Source: Bacteroidia bacterium
GTDB lineage: Bacteria; Bacteroidota; Bacteroidia; Cytophagales; Flammeovirgaceae
Length of the DNA: 64,000 nt
NCBI GenBank assembly: GCA_030425505.1
Contig: JAUIAB010000008.1
Coordinates: forward strand, 1-64,000
Direction: 5' to 3'
Numbering within the stretch: the first letter of the stretch is position 1; each line of letters begins with the position of its first letter. A model generated the notes under the pieces. It was not told the DNA's origin. It searched no databases and saw only the letters and a list, made by a program, of their open reading frames with translations. A program made the translations under genes and the position numbers. This document shows, piece after piece, positions 1 through 8,665 of this stretch.

Positions 1-1785
1 TTCTAATCGCTCCTGTGGATCGTTTACACTTATACCTAACCTCCCTGCATTGTTATCAGAGGCAAAATCTCCATATATTAAAGGCGTATTTGTACCAGAG
101 TTAGCAATATATAATTTATTAGAGCCTAACTCATCAACGCCAGCTTGACGTCCTATAAATACATTATAACCTCCATTTACATTATTCATACCAGCTTGAC
201 GTCCTATAAATACATTATTATCACCAGTAGTATTACTCAAACCTGAGGCAAAGCCTAAAAAGGTATTGTATGTTCCATCAGTAAGGGAACTTCCGCTTTC
301 GTCTCCTATAAGAACATTTGCATCACCTACTGTTACATCATTACCTGCTAGTTGACCTATAAATACATTGTTATCTCCAGTACTATTATTTTCTCCAGCT
401 CGGTAACCAATAAATGTATTATTAATACCTTCCGTATTACTATACCCTGATCTGCTTCCTAAAAATACATTAGCTACTCCAATAGTATTTCTAAAGCCTG
501 AGTACAAGCCTATAAATGTATTATTTCCACCTGTTGAATTGGTAAGTCCAGCTCCTCTTCCAATAAAAATATTAGAAGAGCCTGATGTGTTATTTACACC
601 GGATCCAGCTCCTAAAAACACATTATCGTTTCCATTAATATTTGCTGCACCTGCACTTCTCCCAATGAAAGTATTAAGTTCTCCTGTAGTAGTAGACTCT
701 CCTGCCCCATTTCCCACGAATGTATTATCCTCTCCATCCGTTATTTGAGCTCCCGCATTTCTACCCGCCAAATAGTTTACTGCATTAGGATCATTAGCTC
801 CACCTGTTAAAGAAACCCATCCATTAACTGTGCGACCTTCAAAATCTTGTCCTGTCCAGCGAATTGTACCAGTATTTTCATTTGCATTGTTACCTATACG
901 TATTGCACCTGAAGTTTGGAAGCTCTCTGAAGGATTAGTAACATCTATTCCTACTCTCCCAAGAGCAAAATCTCCATAAATAAGATCTCTATTATTAATG
1001 TTTCCAATATATAGTTTATCAGAGCCTACTCCATTTGACCCAACAGAATGTCCAATTAAAACATTATCTGAGCCAGCTCCATTTCCTAATCCAGCATTTA
1101 ATCCAACAAAAACATTCCGTTGACCAGTAGTATTTCCTGAACCAGCAGAACGACCTAAAAAAGTATTTTGACTACCTGTTGTATTATCATCACCAGAATG
1201 CATGCCAACAAATACATTAAGCTCACCTGTTGTATTATTATTTCCTGCTGAGTAGCCAACAAATGTATTATCACTTCCAGTATCATTATCATGTCCTGCC
1301 CGAGCTCCTAAAAATGTATTGAAGTTACCACTTACATTTTGGTTACCAGAGATGTATCCCAAAAATGTATTTTGGCTACCTGAATCATTACTTCTACCAG
1401 AATTCATTCCTACAAATGTGTTTAGTCCTCCGTCTCTGTTACTACTACCAGTTAAACTTCCAATAAACACATTATAGTCACCAGAGTTTCCACCATCACC
1501 TGCTGCATGACCAATAAATACATTGTGATCTCCGACATTGCCCTGACCATTAGCAAACCCAGCATTATGTCCTAAAAACACATTTCTATTTCCATTATTA
1601 TCCCAACCAGCTTCCGTTCCAATAATGGTATTCCTATCTCCTACACTACTAAACCCCGCATTTTGACCTGCAGTATAGTTTTGGGCATTTAAAAAAAGAG
1701 GCCAGAGCCCCAAAAAAGCACTAAAAAGGAAAGTTTTTTTAAAGTTTTGCCTTAGAATGTGAACAGTTTGTTTTTTTCTTTTCAT
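1..1785 (-). CDS. Secreted protein of 17-residue glycine/asparagine repeats (3' end outside the window)
   Basis: The minus-strand frame is open from an ATG at 1785 to the window edge (595 codons visible). An N-terminal hydrophobic signal peptide ends near residue 35 (LFLNAQ). Residues about 36-255 are a 17-residue repeat of the form NTFxGxxSGxxNxTGxx. Residues about 256-300 form a cap (KLYIGN, LIYGDFA, GIDVTNPSE). A second repeat block covers about 335-555, followed by a second copy of the cap. Such repeats occur in Bacteroidota surface proteins that resemble trimeric adhesin heads or tail-fibre proteins. A surface or adhesin role is inference. The C-terminus, where an anchoring or sorting domain would lie, is not visible. 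Confidence 0.85.
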   Translation of the reverse strand, partial: MKRKKQTVHILRQNFKKTFLFSAFLGLWPLFLNAQNYTAGQNAGFSSVGDRNTIIGTEAGWDNNGNRNVFLGHNAGFANGQGNVGDHNVFIGHAAGDGGNSGDYNVFIGSLTGSSNRDGGLNTFVGMNSGRSNDSGSQNTFLGYISGNQNVSGNFNTFLGARAGHDNDTGSDNTFVGYSAGNNNTTGELNVFVGMHSGDDNTTGSQNTFLGRSAGSGNTTGQRNVFVGLNAGLGNGAGSDNVLIGHSVGSNGVGSDKLYIGNINNRDLIYGDFALGRVGIDVTNPSESFQTSGAIRIGNNANENTGTIRWTGQDFEGRTVNGWVSLTGGANDPNAVNYLAGRNAGAQITDGEDNTFVGNGAGESTTTGELNTFIGRSAGAANINGNDNVFLGAGSGVNNTSGSSNIFIGRGAGLTNSTGGNNTFIGLYSGFRNTIGVANVFLGSRSGYSNTEGINNTFIGYRAGENNSTGDNNVFIGQLAGNDVTVGDANVLIGDESGSSLTDGTYNTFLGFASGLSNTTGDNNVFIGRQAGMNNVNGGYNVFIGRQAGVDELGSNKLYIANSGTNTPLIYGDFASDNNAGRLGISVNDPQERLE

Positions 1786-2037
1786 GTTGTGGTATTTAAA
1801 GTTGAACATATAGTTTTATTAAACCTTGATTGTTGGTAGACTTTTAGGAAGGCTGGTAACCAGTATTTTACTTTTTATTCAATAGGTTACACACTAACAT
1901 TGTGTGTTAAACACATATCTATAAGGCAGTATATTTTTAAAAACACTAAAAATTAATCCTAATTTATTCTAGTGCAGATAGCTTCTGTAATAAATGTTAA
2001 TTAGATTTACAGAGATTTTATCAAATAATTAATCCAA

Positions 2038-2565
2038 ATGAAAAAACTAATTCTAATTGTAACAACGTTCTCTATAGCCCTACTCTTTTCCTGTGGTACT
2101 AATAACACTTCAGATGACAAAAAAAACTCTGATACGGACACCAAAAAAATGGAAAGCAAAGGAGTAAATTTAGCTAGCAAGGGGATTCCTATTACTCTTG
2201 ATGCACCTGAAGATTCTGAAATACGAAAAGGCCTAATGATTGATGATACTAATGTCGCCTATGAAATTGTTAAAGGGAAGTTTCATATGGAAGTTCAAAT
2301 GTATAAAGAAGATGTTAGTAGAAGTATAGCGGAATACATTGCTGACGAAAAGGATATAATCTCTGATGAAAATCCTGTGTTTGTAAAAGAAGAACCAAAC
2401 GGATTTATTTATAAGACAGAAATCGATGGGGATGAAGATTACGATTTTTACTATGTAACAGTAAAAAACAATAAAGCTATTGAGTTTAGAACTGGTATAG
2501 GCATTGACTTATTTACCTTGGAGGATATTCAAAAAATGTATGAAATAGCTAAAAAAGCAAGATAG
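2038..2565 (+). CDS. Putative lipoprotein of unknown function
   Basis: This is a 175-residue protein with a lipoprotein signal peptide: the basic start MKK, a hydrophobic stretch, and the lipobox LFSC with the lipidated cysteine near residue 19. A short low-complexity Asp/Lys/Asn linker follows (about residues 20-45), typical of Bacteroidota lipoproteins. The mature domain (about 45-175) is a small acidic alpha/beta domain that I do not recognise. It stands alone and is followed by a clear terminator at 2590-2628. Membrane attachment is well supported. No function is proposed. Confidence 0.8.
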   Translation: MKKLILIVTTFSIALLFSCGTNNTSDDKKNSDTDTKKMESKGVNLASKGIPITLDAPEDSEIRKGLMIDDTNVAYEIVKGKFHMEVQMYKEDVSRSIAEYIADEKDIISDENPVFVKEEPNGFIYKTEIDGDEDYDFYYVTVKNNKAIEFRTGIGIDLFTLEDIQKMYEIAKKAR

Positions 2566-2589
2566 TAAAAATTAAGACTCATTTACATA

Positions 2590-2628
2590 AACCTCAGTAA
2601 GACTTAAAATCTAGCTGAGGTTTTTTTG
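2590..2628 (+). terminator. Intrinsic terminator after the lipoprotein gene
   Basis: The arms AACCTCAG and CTGAGGTT are separated by a 16-base loop and followed by a run of seven T. It lies 25 bases after the stop codon of the upstream lipoprotein gene. Confidence 0.75.
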
Positions 2629-2732
2629 TAATATAAAATTCATGAGATAGTTTTATATGCAGCATTTATATCATTGATTATCAGTAGTGTGACATACTTT
2701 TTCATAAAGAAGTTTAAATAGATAGTATATAA

Positions 2733-3563
2733 ATGAATACTTTGACAGAAATAGAAATTAAAACACTTGAAGCTATTTCATTCCTTTCTTCTCAATATGA
2801 ACTGAAACCTGAAGTTGGAATAATTCTAGGAACTGGACTCAACAACTTAATTGAAGAGGTTAAAATTGAGTTTGAAGTTTCTTACAAAGAAGTCCCCCAT
2901 TTTGGTGAATCTACTTTACAATTTCATAAGGGAAAACTTGTTTATGGAAAGATAGGAGGAAAGTATGCCATAATTATGCAAGGCCGATTTCATTTTTATG
3001 AAGGCTTTACTATGAAAGAAGTTACTTTTCCAGTAAGGGTTCTTAAGCAATTGGGAATTAAAGTACTGCTTATCTCAAATGCTGCTGGAGGACTTAACTC
3101 TTCCTTCAAAAAAAGTGATTTAATGATTATTAATGACCATATTAATCTTTTTCCAGAAAACCCTTTAGTAGGAAAAAATGCAGATACTCAAGGAGACAGA
3201 TTTCCTGATATGAGTGAACCATATGACCTAACACTTATTGAAGTAGCAAAAAATATTGCAAAAAAGAAAGAAATAAAAATCAAAGAAGGCGTTTATGTTG
3301 GAGTTTCAGGACCTAACTTAGAAACAAAAGCAGAGTATAATTTTCTAAGAATCATTGGAGCTGATGCTGTTGGTATGTCTACTATTCCCGAAGTAATAGT
3401 TGCAAGGCATCTAAGTTTACCTGTTTTTGCAACATCTGTAATAACAGATTTGTGCTACCCTGGTGTAATAGAAAAAGTTGATATAAGCAAAATAATTGAA
3501 GCTGCCGCTAATGCAGAACCAAGTTTAACATCTCTCTTTTGTGGTTTAGTCGAAGAAATTTAA
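2733..3563 (+). CDS. punA: Purine-nucleoside phosphorylase (trimeric PNP family)
   Basis: This 276-residue protein has the usual length of the trimeric PNP family, which phosphorolyses inosine, guanosine and deoxy forms to free base plus (deoxy)ribose-1-phosphate in purine salvage. Visible motifs are an N-terminal GTGLN phosphate-binding loop, QGRFHFYEG, SNAAGGLN, the GPNLETKAEY segment and the VGMSTIPEVIVARH signature. The start ATG at 2733 is the only reasonable one. It converges on a minus-strand DUF697 gene and the two coding ends overlap by 4 bases. Confidence 0.93.
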   Translation: MNTLTEIEIKTLEAISFLSSQYELKPEVGIILGTGLNNLIEEVKIEFEVSYKEVPHFGESTLQFHKGKLVYGKIGGKYAIIMQGRFHFYEGFTMKEVTFPVRVLKQLGIKVLLISNAAGGLNSSFKKSDLMIINDHINLFPENPLVGKNADTQGDRFPDMSEPYDLTLIEVAKNIAKKKEIKIKEGVYVGVSGPNLETKAEYNFLRIIGADAVGMSTIPEVIVARHLSLPVFATSVITDLCYPGVIEKVDISKIIEAAANAEPSLTSLFCGLVEEI

Positions 3564-4045
3564 CTCTTACTTTTCTCTTTTTTCTTCTTTTTAACTTCTT
3601 CAGCCATTGTTTTTCCATCTTCAAATTTACTTTTATAGTAGTCCTTAAAGTTTTCAGCTTTAAAATTACTCAAATCGCCTCCAGCTCTAAAATGAGATGC
3701 AAAAACTTCTCCTAAAGCATATGTAGATGCACCCGAAAGTATAGGCATAGAAACTGCTCCTGCAACTGTACCAATACCAGGTATTGCCTTTACAATAGAA
3801 GATGCAAACCTTGCTGTTGCTGTTCCTGTTAAAGCTGAAATGATAGCTTTCACGCTATTTTTAGAAAAGTTAATTTTGTAATTTTTACATAACTCACTTA
3901 TCATATCTAGTTGAATAGCTGTTACAGCTGCAAAATCAATTAACGGGATTGGCACAAGCCCTCCAACTACAGACCAATACATATGTCTTTTTATTATCTT
4001 ACTATCCTCTTCTTTCAATTTTTGAATAACTACCTTAGTTTCCAT
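3560..4045 (-). CDS. DUF697 family protein
   Basis: This 161-residue protein has the core of the DUF697 family: a hydrophobic segment VGGLVPIPLIDFAAVTAIQLD (about residues 29-50), a basic helix, and a second Gly/Ala-rich hydrophobic segment around residues 80-110. The C-terminus is a run of lysines and glutamates (about 145-161). DUF697 domains are often found attached to or beside small GTPases. Here the domain stands alone and no GTPase gene is adjacent. The protein probably associates with the membrane. Its biochemical role is unknown. Confidence 0.75.
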   Translation of the reverse strand: METKVVIQKLKEEDSKIIKRHMYWSVVGGLVPIPLIDFAAVTAIQLDMISELCKNYKINFSKNSVKAIISALTGTATARFASSIVKAIPGIGTVAGAVSMPILSGASTYALGEVFASHFRAGGDLSNFKAENFKDYYKSKFEDGKTMAEEVKKKKKEKSKS

Positions 4046-4195
4046 AAAATTCTGTAAAATACCTTTCTAAATATACATGATTCATCGCTAAAAGACATTG
4101 TTAAAATTACTTAATACCAAGCAACTGCAACTATTATTTATGAGAGTTAACTTATAATTCTTTAATTTAAGCTGAATACTTTAGCATATTTGAGG

Positions 4196-6700
4196 ATGAA
4201 ATGTTTTTTTTTCATTTTTACCATCTTTTTAAGCTTGCTTGGCTTTTTATCCAAAGCCCAGGAAATAACCATTTATGGAAGGGTTAAATCCGTTACTGGC
4301 AAATCACTTTCGGATGTTACAGTAACTATCAACAACTCAATTGAAACTAAAGCAAACAAAAAAGGAGTATTTATATTAAAGCTATATAAGGAAGATATCC
4401 CTCCAGAATTAGTAAGTGCAACAAAACAAGGGTTTAAACTCAATACTTGGGATTATGATAGTAGCAAAAAAATTATTGAGATTAAAATGTCTCCGATTAA
4501 AGGTACAGAAGATAACAATGATGATAAAGTTGAAGAAAAAAAGCTGAACACTAAAGAAATTAACACAAAAACTATAAAGGACGAAAAACAGTCGATAAAG
4601 CTGAATAAAGCTAAAAAAAACGACTCAAATAATTCAATTGAAAAGGTTAAAAAGGATACAGTAAAGAAAAAGTCTTCACTGCCCAAAAAGATAAAGTCTA
4701 ACTTTGTAGTTGTCATTACTAATGCCAGAAATAATATACCGCTAGAAGACGTAGCAGTTATTTATAATAATAAAAGATATTTATCCAACTCTGAGGGAGA
4801 GATTATAGTTCAAGCAGATTCTTTGTCTGAAAACTCACTAAAAGTACCTGGATATCAAGTTTCGGAAAGCAAGGTTTCTAGAAAAAATAAATATCTTCTA
4901 TTACACCTAAAAGATACCTCTGAAGCTAGCATATCTCTTTATGATAGTTCCAAATTTGAAATTTCTTTTAATCAACTAGAGTTTGACAAGCAGGCTCTTT
5001 TTAGAAATGGAATCAAGTTAAATAACACTATTGAAGAGTTATATAATGAGTTAAATAATGCTAGATATAAAAATCAAAAAACAAGCATCTCTAATAATAT
5101 TGAGAGGCTTAAACAAGAGCTGATAGACAACGAATTAGCCTTTCAGGAGGCCAAGCTTGAAACGTTTAAGCTTTTAGAAAAAATGAAAGAGCAAATCACT
5201 CTTGACAATAAGGCAATCCACAAAATAGAGTTCGAAAAGGAGAAAGAGCATAAAGAAAAAATACTTTTTTCAATACTATTAATTCTTGCAGTAGTCCTTT
5301 TATTCGCATTTATCTTTTTTTATAGAAAAATTAAACAGCAAAAAATAAGACTTGAGGAAACTTATAAAGATCTGGAACTAGCTAATAAAAAAGCTTTGAC
5401 CGCAGCTAAAGAAATTTCTGCAGCAAGAGATATGGGGCAGTACTTTACATCACATCTTGACTTTGAAAACCATATGCAAGAAATGGCTAAAAACGTTTAT
5501 AAAGTATTTGGTTGTGAAGCGTTTGGAATTGGCATATTCAATTCAGAAAACCGATCATTAGAGTTTAAAAATTTTGTAATAAATGGTGTAGTTCAGCCAA
5601 AAAAGAAACACTCGATTGATGATAAGAGTAAACTGTCATCGTTTTGCTATAGAAAAGCAAAGGACGTTATTATCAATAATATTCATGAAGACCACTCCAA
5701 GTACACCATAAATTATGATATTGATAATAGTGATCTTGTATCTCAAATTTATTTACCATTAATTATAGAAGATGAACCTATTGGAGTATTAACCCTACAA
5801 AGTTCTAAACAAAATGCTTTCTCTGATGTTAATCTATCTATCTTTAAAACTCTGGCAGCTTATGCTGCTATAGCTGTTTCAAATTCTAATGCTTTTAGCA
5901 TTATAAAAGAAAAAAATGAAAATATTACTAATAGCTTAAGATATGCCAAGAGGATTCAGGAAGTTATTCTACCTTCAGAAGTGAGTTTAAAGCAATCTTT
6001 TACTGATTACTTTAGCATATATCTCCCTAAAGATATTGTGTCTGGAGATTTTTATTGGTTTACAGCTCTTTCTTCTTCTGATGCGACTGAAACTCTTTTC
6101 ATAGCAGTAGTAGATTGTACAGGTCATGGTGTTCCTGGTGCATTAATGTCTATGATCGGAAATACTCTTTTGAATGAAATAATAAATCAAAAAAGAATTA
6201 ATAACACAGCAGAAATTTTAAACTTATTAGATGAAAGGGTAAAAACCGTACTTAAACAGGAAAGTAACGCAAGTGATGAAGGAATGGATGTATGTTTATG
6301 CAAAATCGAAAAGAATTCTTTAACTAATAAAATACTAGTGAGTTTTACTGGTGCTAAAAGACCTCTTTATTTTAAAAGAAAAGGCGTAGATAATGAAATT
6401 CAGATCCTAAGCGGAGACAAAAAGTCTATCGGAAGTATGTTCAAAAGCAAAAATGAATTTAGCGTGCAAAACCTTGAGTTAAATAAAGGAGATCTATTGT
6501 ATTTGACTTCTGACGGGTATGTAGATCAACATAATGATTTGAGGAAAAAAATCGGCAGTAAAAGGTTTCTTGAATTACTGAACAATATATCAAGCTTAGG
6601 TTTGGATGAACAAAAAAACACTTTGTTAGATGAATTATATAAACATAAAGGCTTTGCTTCGCAACGAGACGATATAGCTATTTTGGGAATAAAAATCTAA
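4196..6700 (+). CDS. Membrane-anchored GAF / SpoIIE-type PP2C phosphatase with carboxypeptidase-like N-terminus
   Basis: The ATG at 4196 gives 834 residues; an in-frame TTG six bases upstream is less likely. In order: a signal peptide (about 1-22); a carboxypeptidase regulatory-like beta domain (about 23-95, GRVKSVTGKSLSDVTVTI); a Lys/Asp/Asn-rich linker; a second beta domain (about 165-235); a coiled coil (about 270-350); one transmembrane helix (about 355-377); a short coiled coil; a GAF domain (about 412-560); and a SpoIIE/RsbU-like PP2C domain from about 590. The PP2C metal motifs SGDFYWF, VVDCTGHGVPGALM and LTSDGYVDQ are intact. The likely job is serine/threonine dephosphorylation, perhaps of an anti-anti-sigma factor, in response to an envelope or small-molecule signal. 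The partner is not nearby. Confidence 0.85.
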   Translation: MKCFFFIFTIFLSLLGFLSKAQEITIYGRVKSVTGKSLSDVTVTINNSIETKANKKGVFILKLYKEDIPPELVSATKQGFKLNTWDYDSSKKIIEIKMSPIKGTEDNNDDKVEEKKLNTKEINTKTIKDEKQSIKLNKAKKNDSNNSIEKVKKDTVKKKSSLPKKIKSNFVVVITNARNNIPLEDVAVIYNNKRYLSNSEGEIIVQADSLSENSLKVPGYQVSESKVSRKNKYLLLHLKDTSEASISLYDSSKFEISFNQLEFDKQALFRNGIKLNNTIEELYNELNNARYKNQKTSISNNIERLKQELIDNELAFQEAKLETFKLLEKMKEQITLDNKAIHKIEFEKEKEHKEKILFSILLILAVVLLFAFIFFYRKIKQQKIRLEETYKDLELANKKALTAAKEISAARDMGQYFTSHLDFENHMQEMAKNVYKVFGCEAFGIGIFNSENRSLEFKNFVINGVVQPKKKHSIDDKSKLSSFCYRKAKDVIINNIHEDHSKYTINYDIDNSDLVSQIYLPLIIEDEPIGVLTLQSSKQNAFSDVNLSIFKTLAAYAAIAVSNSNAFSIIKEKNENITNSLRYAKRIQEVILPSEVSLKQSFTDYFSIYLPKDIVSGDFYWFTALSSSDATETLFIAVVDCTGHGVPGALMSMIGNTLLNEIINQKRINNTAEILNLLDERVKTVLKQESNASDEGMDVCLCKIEKNSLTNKILVSFTGAKRPLYFKRKGVDNEIQILSGDKKSIGSMFKSKNEFSVQNLELNKGDLLYLTSDGYVDQHNDLRKKIGSKRFLELLNNISSLGLDEQKNTLLDELYKHKGFASQRDDIAILGIKI

Positions 6701-6813
6701 AAAAACTTAATTTTTAATATACGTATTTTGTTTATTATTTTTTGACTAACTTTACAGTCATTTATGCTTCTTCTTTTAGGTGATTCTTAACTTTTTTCAT
6801 AAGTATTTTGTTT

Positions 6814-6844
6814 AAAAGCACAGGTTTATTCTGTGCTTTTTTTA
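6814..6844. terminator. Bidirectional intrinsic terminator
   Basis: A perfect 10-bp stem AAAAGCACAG/CTGTGCTTTT with a 7-base loop is followed by T on the plus strand and by T on the minus strand (run of A on the left). It sits between two converging genes, the SpoIIE-type phosphatase and the DUF2061 gene, and serves both. Confidence 0.8.
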
Positions 6845-7096
6845 TTTTAAATGAGTAATTTTTCTTATTTGGCCTCTTGGCACCATCTGCCACCCTCTTT
6901 CATGTAAATAATACAGCCCTAATTTTATAACCAATTCTAACCCTGCAGCAATAGAAGATTTTTCAATTGCATTTTTATCATCGTGAAAAACTAAGAGGGT
7001 AAGACAAAAAGTAGTAGTAGTTGCAATTATTCTCCAAGAGATAGTTTTTAAAATACTTCGCAAACGCGATTCTCTATATTCCTTTTTTTCACTCAT
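6842..7096 (-). CDS. DUF2061 small membrane protein
   Basis: This 84-residue protein matches the DUF2061 family: SRLRSILKTISWRIIATTTT leads into a first membrane helix, then a second hydrophobic segment SIAAGLELVIKLGLYYLHERGW. DUF2061 genes are repeatedly seen near sulfate-assimilation genes, and here the gene lies behind the AraC regulator that faces cysCDN (6-base gap, same strand). Involvement in sulfate or sulfite metabolism, perhaps as a small transport or accessory membrane protein, is inference from that context. The coding end abuts the terminator hairpin. Confidence 0.8.
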   Translation of the reverse strand: MSEKKEYRESRLRSILKTISWRIIATTTTFCLTLLVFHDDKNAIEKSSIAAGLELVIKLGLYYLHERGWQMVPRGQIRKITHLK

Positions 7097-7102
7097 TTTT
7101 TT

Positions 7103-7912
7103 CTATTTAAAATTATTTTGATATTGCTTTGGTGTTATTTTTTTTACCTTAAAAAATTGACGGTAAAAATTACTTTTATTTCTATATCCTACTTTTATTC
7201 TTATTTCATCAATAGATAAGCTTGTACTTTCTAGTAGCTCACATGCCCTTTGTATTCTTAAGGTTTTAATGTAACTACCTAAGGTTTTATTAGTTTTCAG
7301 TTTAAAGTATCGAGATAAGGTTTGATCTTTAATATCAAGTTTACTAGATACTTCCTTTAGAGTAATTGACTTAGCCAGATTTTCAGATACATACTTTAAC
7401 ACTTCATTCATTTTTATATAATCTACCTCCTTTTCTAATGAAATCTCTGCATTTTCAGAGACGATAACTTCTTTCGATTCTGAAAGCCTATTCAATAACT
7501 GTAAAAAAAACTCTACCCTATAGAGACCGTCTTTATTAAGTACTTTTTCTACTAATTCTATTTCGCTCCACTTAAGAAGCCTCATACCCTTAGCAGCACA
7601 TTTAATTAAATAGTGCAAATAATTAGAGTCTGGATATATATTTACTAACCATGACTCTTTAAAATAAAGGGATATCCTTTCGATAGGCACACCTTCTTTT
7701 CCTGTAAAAACATGTGGAAGGTTACTTCCTAAAACAATTAGATCTCTAGGGCTGAAGGGAAAGGAATTAGCTCCGCATAACAAAACGCCTTCTCCTTTTT
7801 TAATTAATGTTAACTGGATTTCATCATGAACATGAAGTTTTTTGTATCCCATTTCAGAGTAGGAGTACTCTGCATGAATTGGATGCTTGTTTATTTTGGG
7901 TATTTTAAACAA
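7103..7912 (-). CDS. AraC-family transcriptional regulator
   Basis: This protein of about 269 residues has a cupin-like sensor half (about 15-95: HVHDEIQLTLIKKGEGVLL, FSPRDLIVLGSNLPHVF) and a C-terminal double helix-turn-helix of the AraC type (about 168-268: LKEVSSKLDIKDQTLSRYFKLKTNKTLG and SIDEIRIKVGYRNKSNFYRQFFKVKKITPKQY). The most upstream start is a TTG at 7912. No good ATG lies nearby, so the start is uncertain. It is divergent from cysC across a 131-base gap that holds a long inverted repeat. Regulation of cysCDN, or of itself, is a reasonable inference that is not demonstrated. AraC regulators with cupin domains usually bind small organic effectors. Confidence 0.85.
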   Translation of the reverse strand: MFKIPKINKHPIHAEYSYSEMGYKKLHVHDEIQLTLIKKGEGVLLCGANSFPFSPRDLIVLGSNLPHVFTGKEGVPIERISLYFKESWLVNIYPDSNYLHYLIKCAAKGMRLLKWSEIELVEKVLNKDGLYRVEFFLQLLNRLSESKEVIVSENAEISLEKEVDYIKMNEVLKYVSENLAKSITLKEVSSKLDIKDQTLSRYFKLKTNKTLGSYIKTLRIQRACELLESTSLSIDEIRIKVGYRNKSNFYRQFFKVKKITPKQYQNNFK

Positions 7913-7979
7913 AAAGTATATTTTTTTGTAACTAATATAAAAACAACAAACGTATATATAACAAATTAGTATACTTTTA
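7911..7979. promoter_or_regulatory. Inverted repeat in the araC/cysC divergent promoter region
   Basis: Two 19-base arms (7911-7929 and the reverse complement of 7961-7979) match at 15 of 19 positions. They share AAAAGTATA and TTTGT and are separated by 31 bases. The left arm overlaps the probable start of the araC gene. The spacing and symmetry fit a regulator-binding site shared by the two divergent transcripts, although AraC-type sites are more often direct repeats. AT-rich sequence raises the chance of coincidence. Confidence 0.4.
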
Positions 7980-8043
7980 AAGCATTTTATTTTTTACTTC
8001 CCAGGTAACCCTTAGATTTGTTCATATTATTTATGTGTATTAA

Positions 8044-8643
8044 ATGAGCTCAAAAAATATTTATCCTATACTCAATGAAACTCTTTCTAAAGAGGACAAG
8101 GAACTACAGTTAAATCAAAAAGCTTTAGTCATCTGGATGATAGGTCTTAGTGGCTCTGGAAAAAGCACTCTTGCAAAGGGTTTAGAAAAAAAACTCTATC
8201 AAAATGGTTTTTTCACTCAACTATTAGATGGAGACAATTTAAGGTCTGGGTTGAATAGCAATTTAGAGTTCTCGAAAGATGATCGCAAGGAAAATATTAG
8301 AAGGGCAGCAGAGGTAGCTAATATTTTTTATAATTCAGGCATTATAACTATATGTTCGTTTATTACGCCAACTGAAGAAATCAAAAAAATAGTAAAGCAA
8401 ATTCTTGGAAATGCCTATATTGAAGTATATGTAAATACATCTTTAGATGAGTGCAAGAAGAGAGATGTAAAAGGTTTATATAAAAAGGCTGAAGATGGTT
8501 TAATTAACGATTTTACTGGAGTTAGCTCTCCCTTTGAAGTACCTCAAAATCCTGATATCGAAGTTAATACTGAATCAATGAGTATAGAGGAATCTATCGA
8601 TAAAATATACAATACAATTTTACCTGATATTAAAAACCAATAA
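8044..8643 (+). CDS. cysC: Adenylyl-sulfate (APS) kinase
   Basis: This 199-residue protein phosphorylates adenosine 5'-phosphosulfate to PAPS using ATP. The P-loop GLSGSGKST is at residues 34-42, followed by the APS-kinase segments LDGDNLRSGLN, FSKDDRKENIRR, ICSFITPTEE and the KGLYKKAEDG lid. It is the first gene of a cysC-cysD-cysN run on the same strand with gaps of about 22 bases. No PAPS/APS reductase (cysH) or sulfite reductase is in the window, so the locus makes activated sulfate. Whether that is for assimilation or for sulfation cannot be told here. Confidence 0.95.
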   Translation: MSSKNIYPILNETLSKEDKELQLNQKALVIWMIGLSGSGKSTLAKGLEKKLYQNGFFTQLLDGDNLRSGLNSNLEFSKDDRKENIRRAAEVANIFYNSGIITICSFITPTEEIKKIVKQILGNAYIEVYVNTSLDECKKRDVKGLYKKAEDGLINDFTGVSSPFEVPQNPDIEVNTESMSIEESIDKIYNTILPDIKNQ

Positions 8644-8665
8644 TTTAAATCAAATTTTTATTCAC

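Noticed and set aside
539-748. Plus-strand frame of 69 codons rich in Pro, Ala and Val
   Set aside because: It is the antisense shadow of the 17-residue repeat gene and has a repeat-derived composition.
1-1785. Regular 51-base periodicity that might suggest a CRISPR array or non-coding tandem repeat
   Set aside because: The minus strand is one uninterrupted reading frame with a signal peptide, and the period is a multiple of three with protein-level conservation.
1961-2009. Possible third copy of the two-helix leader element before the 2038 lipoprotein gene
   Set aside because: CTAATT/AATTAG and CAGA/TCTG pairings exist, but the AAAATTGAG and CAAA loop sequences that define the other two copies are missing.
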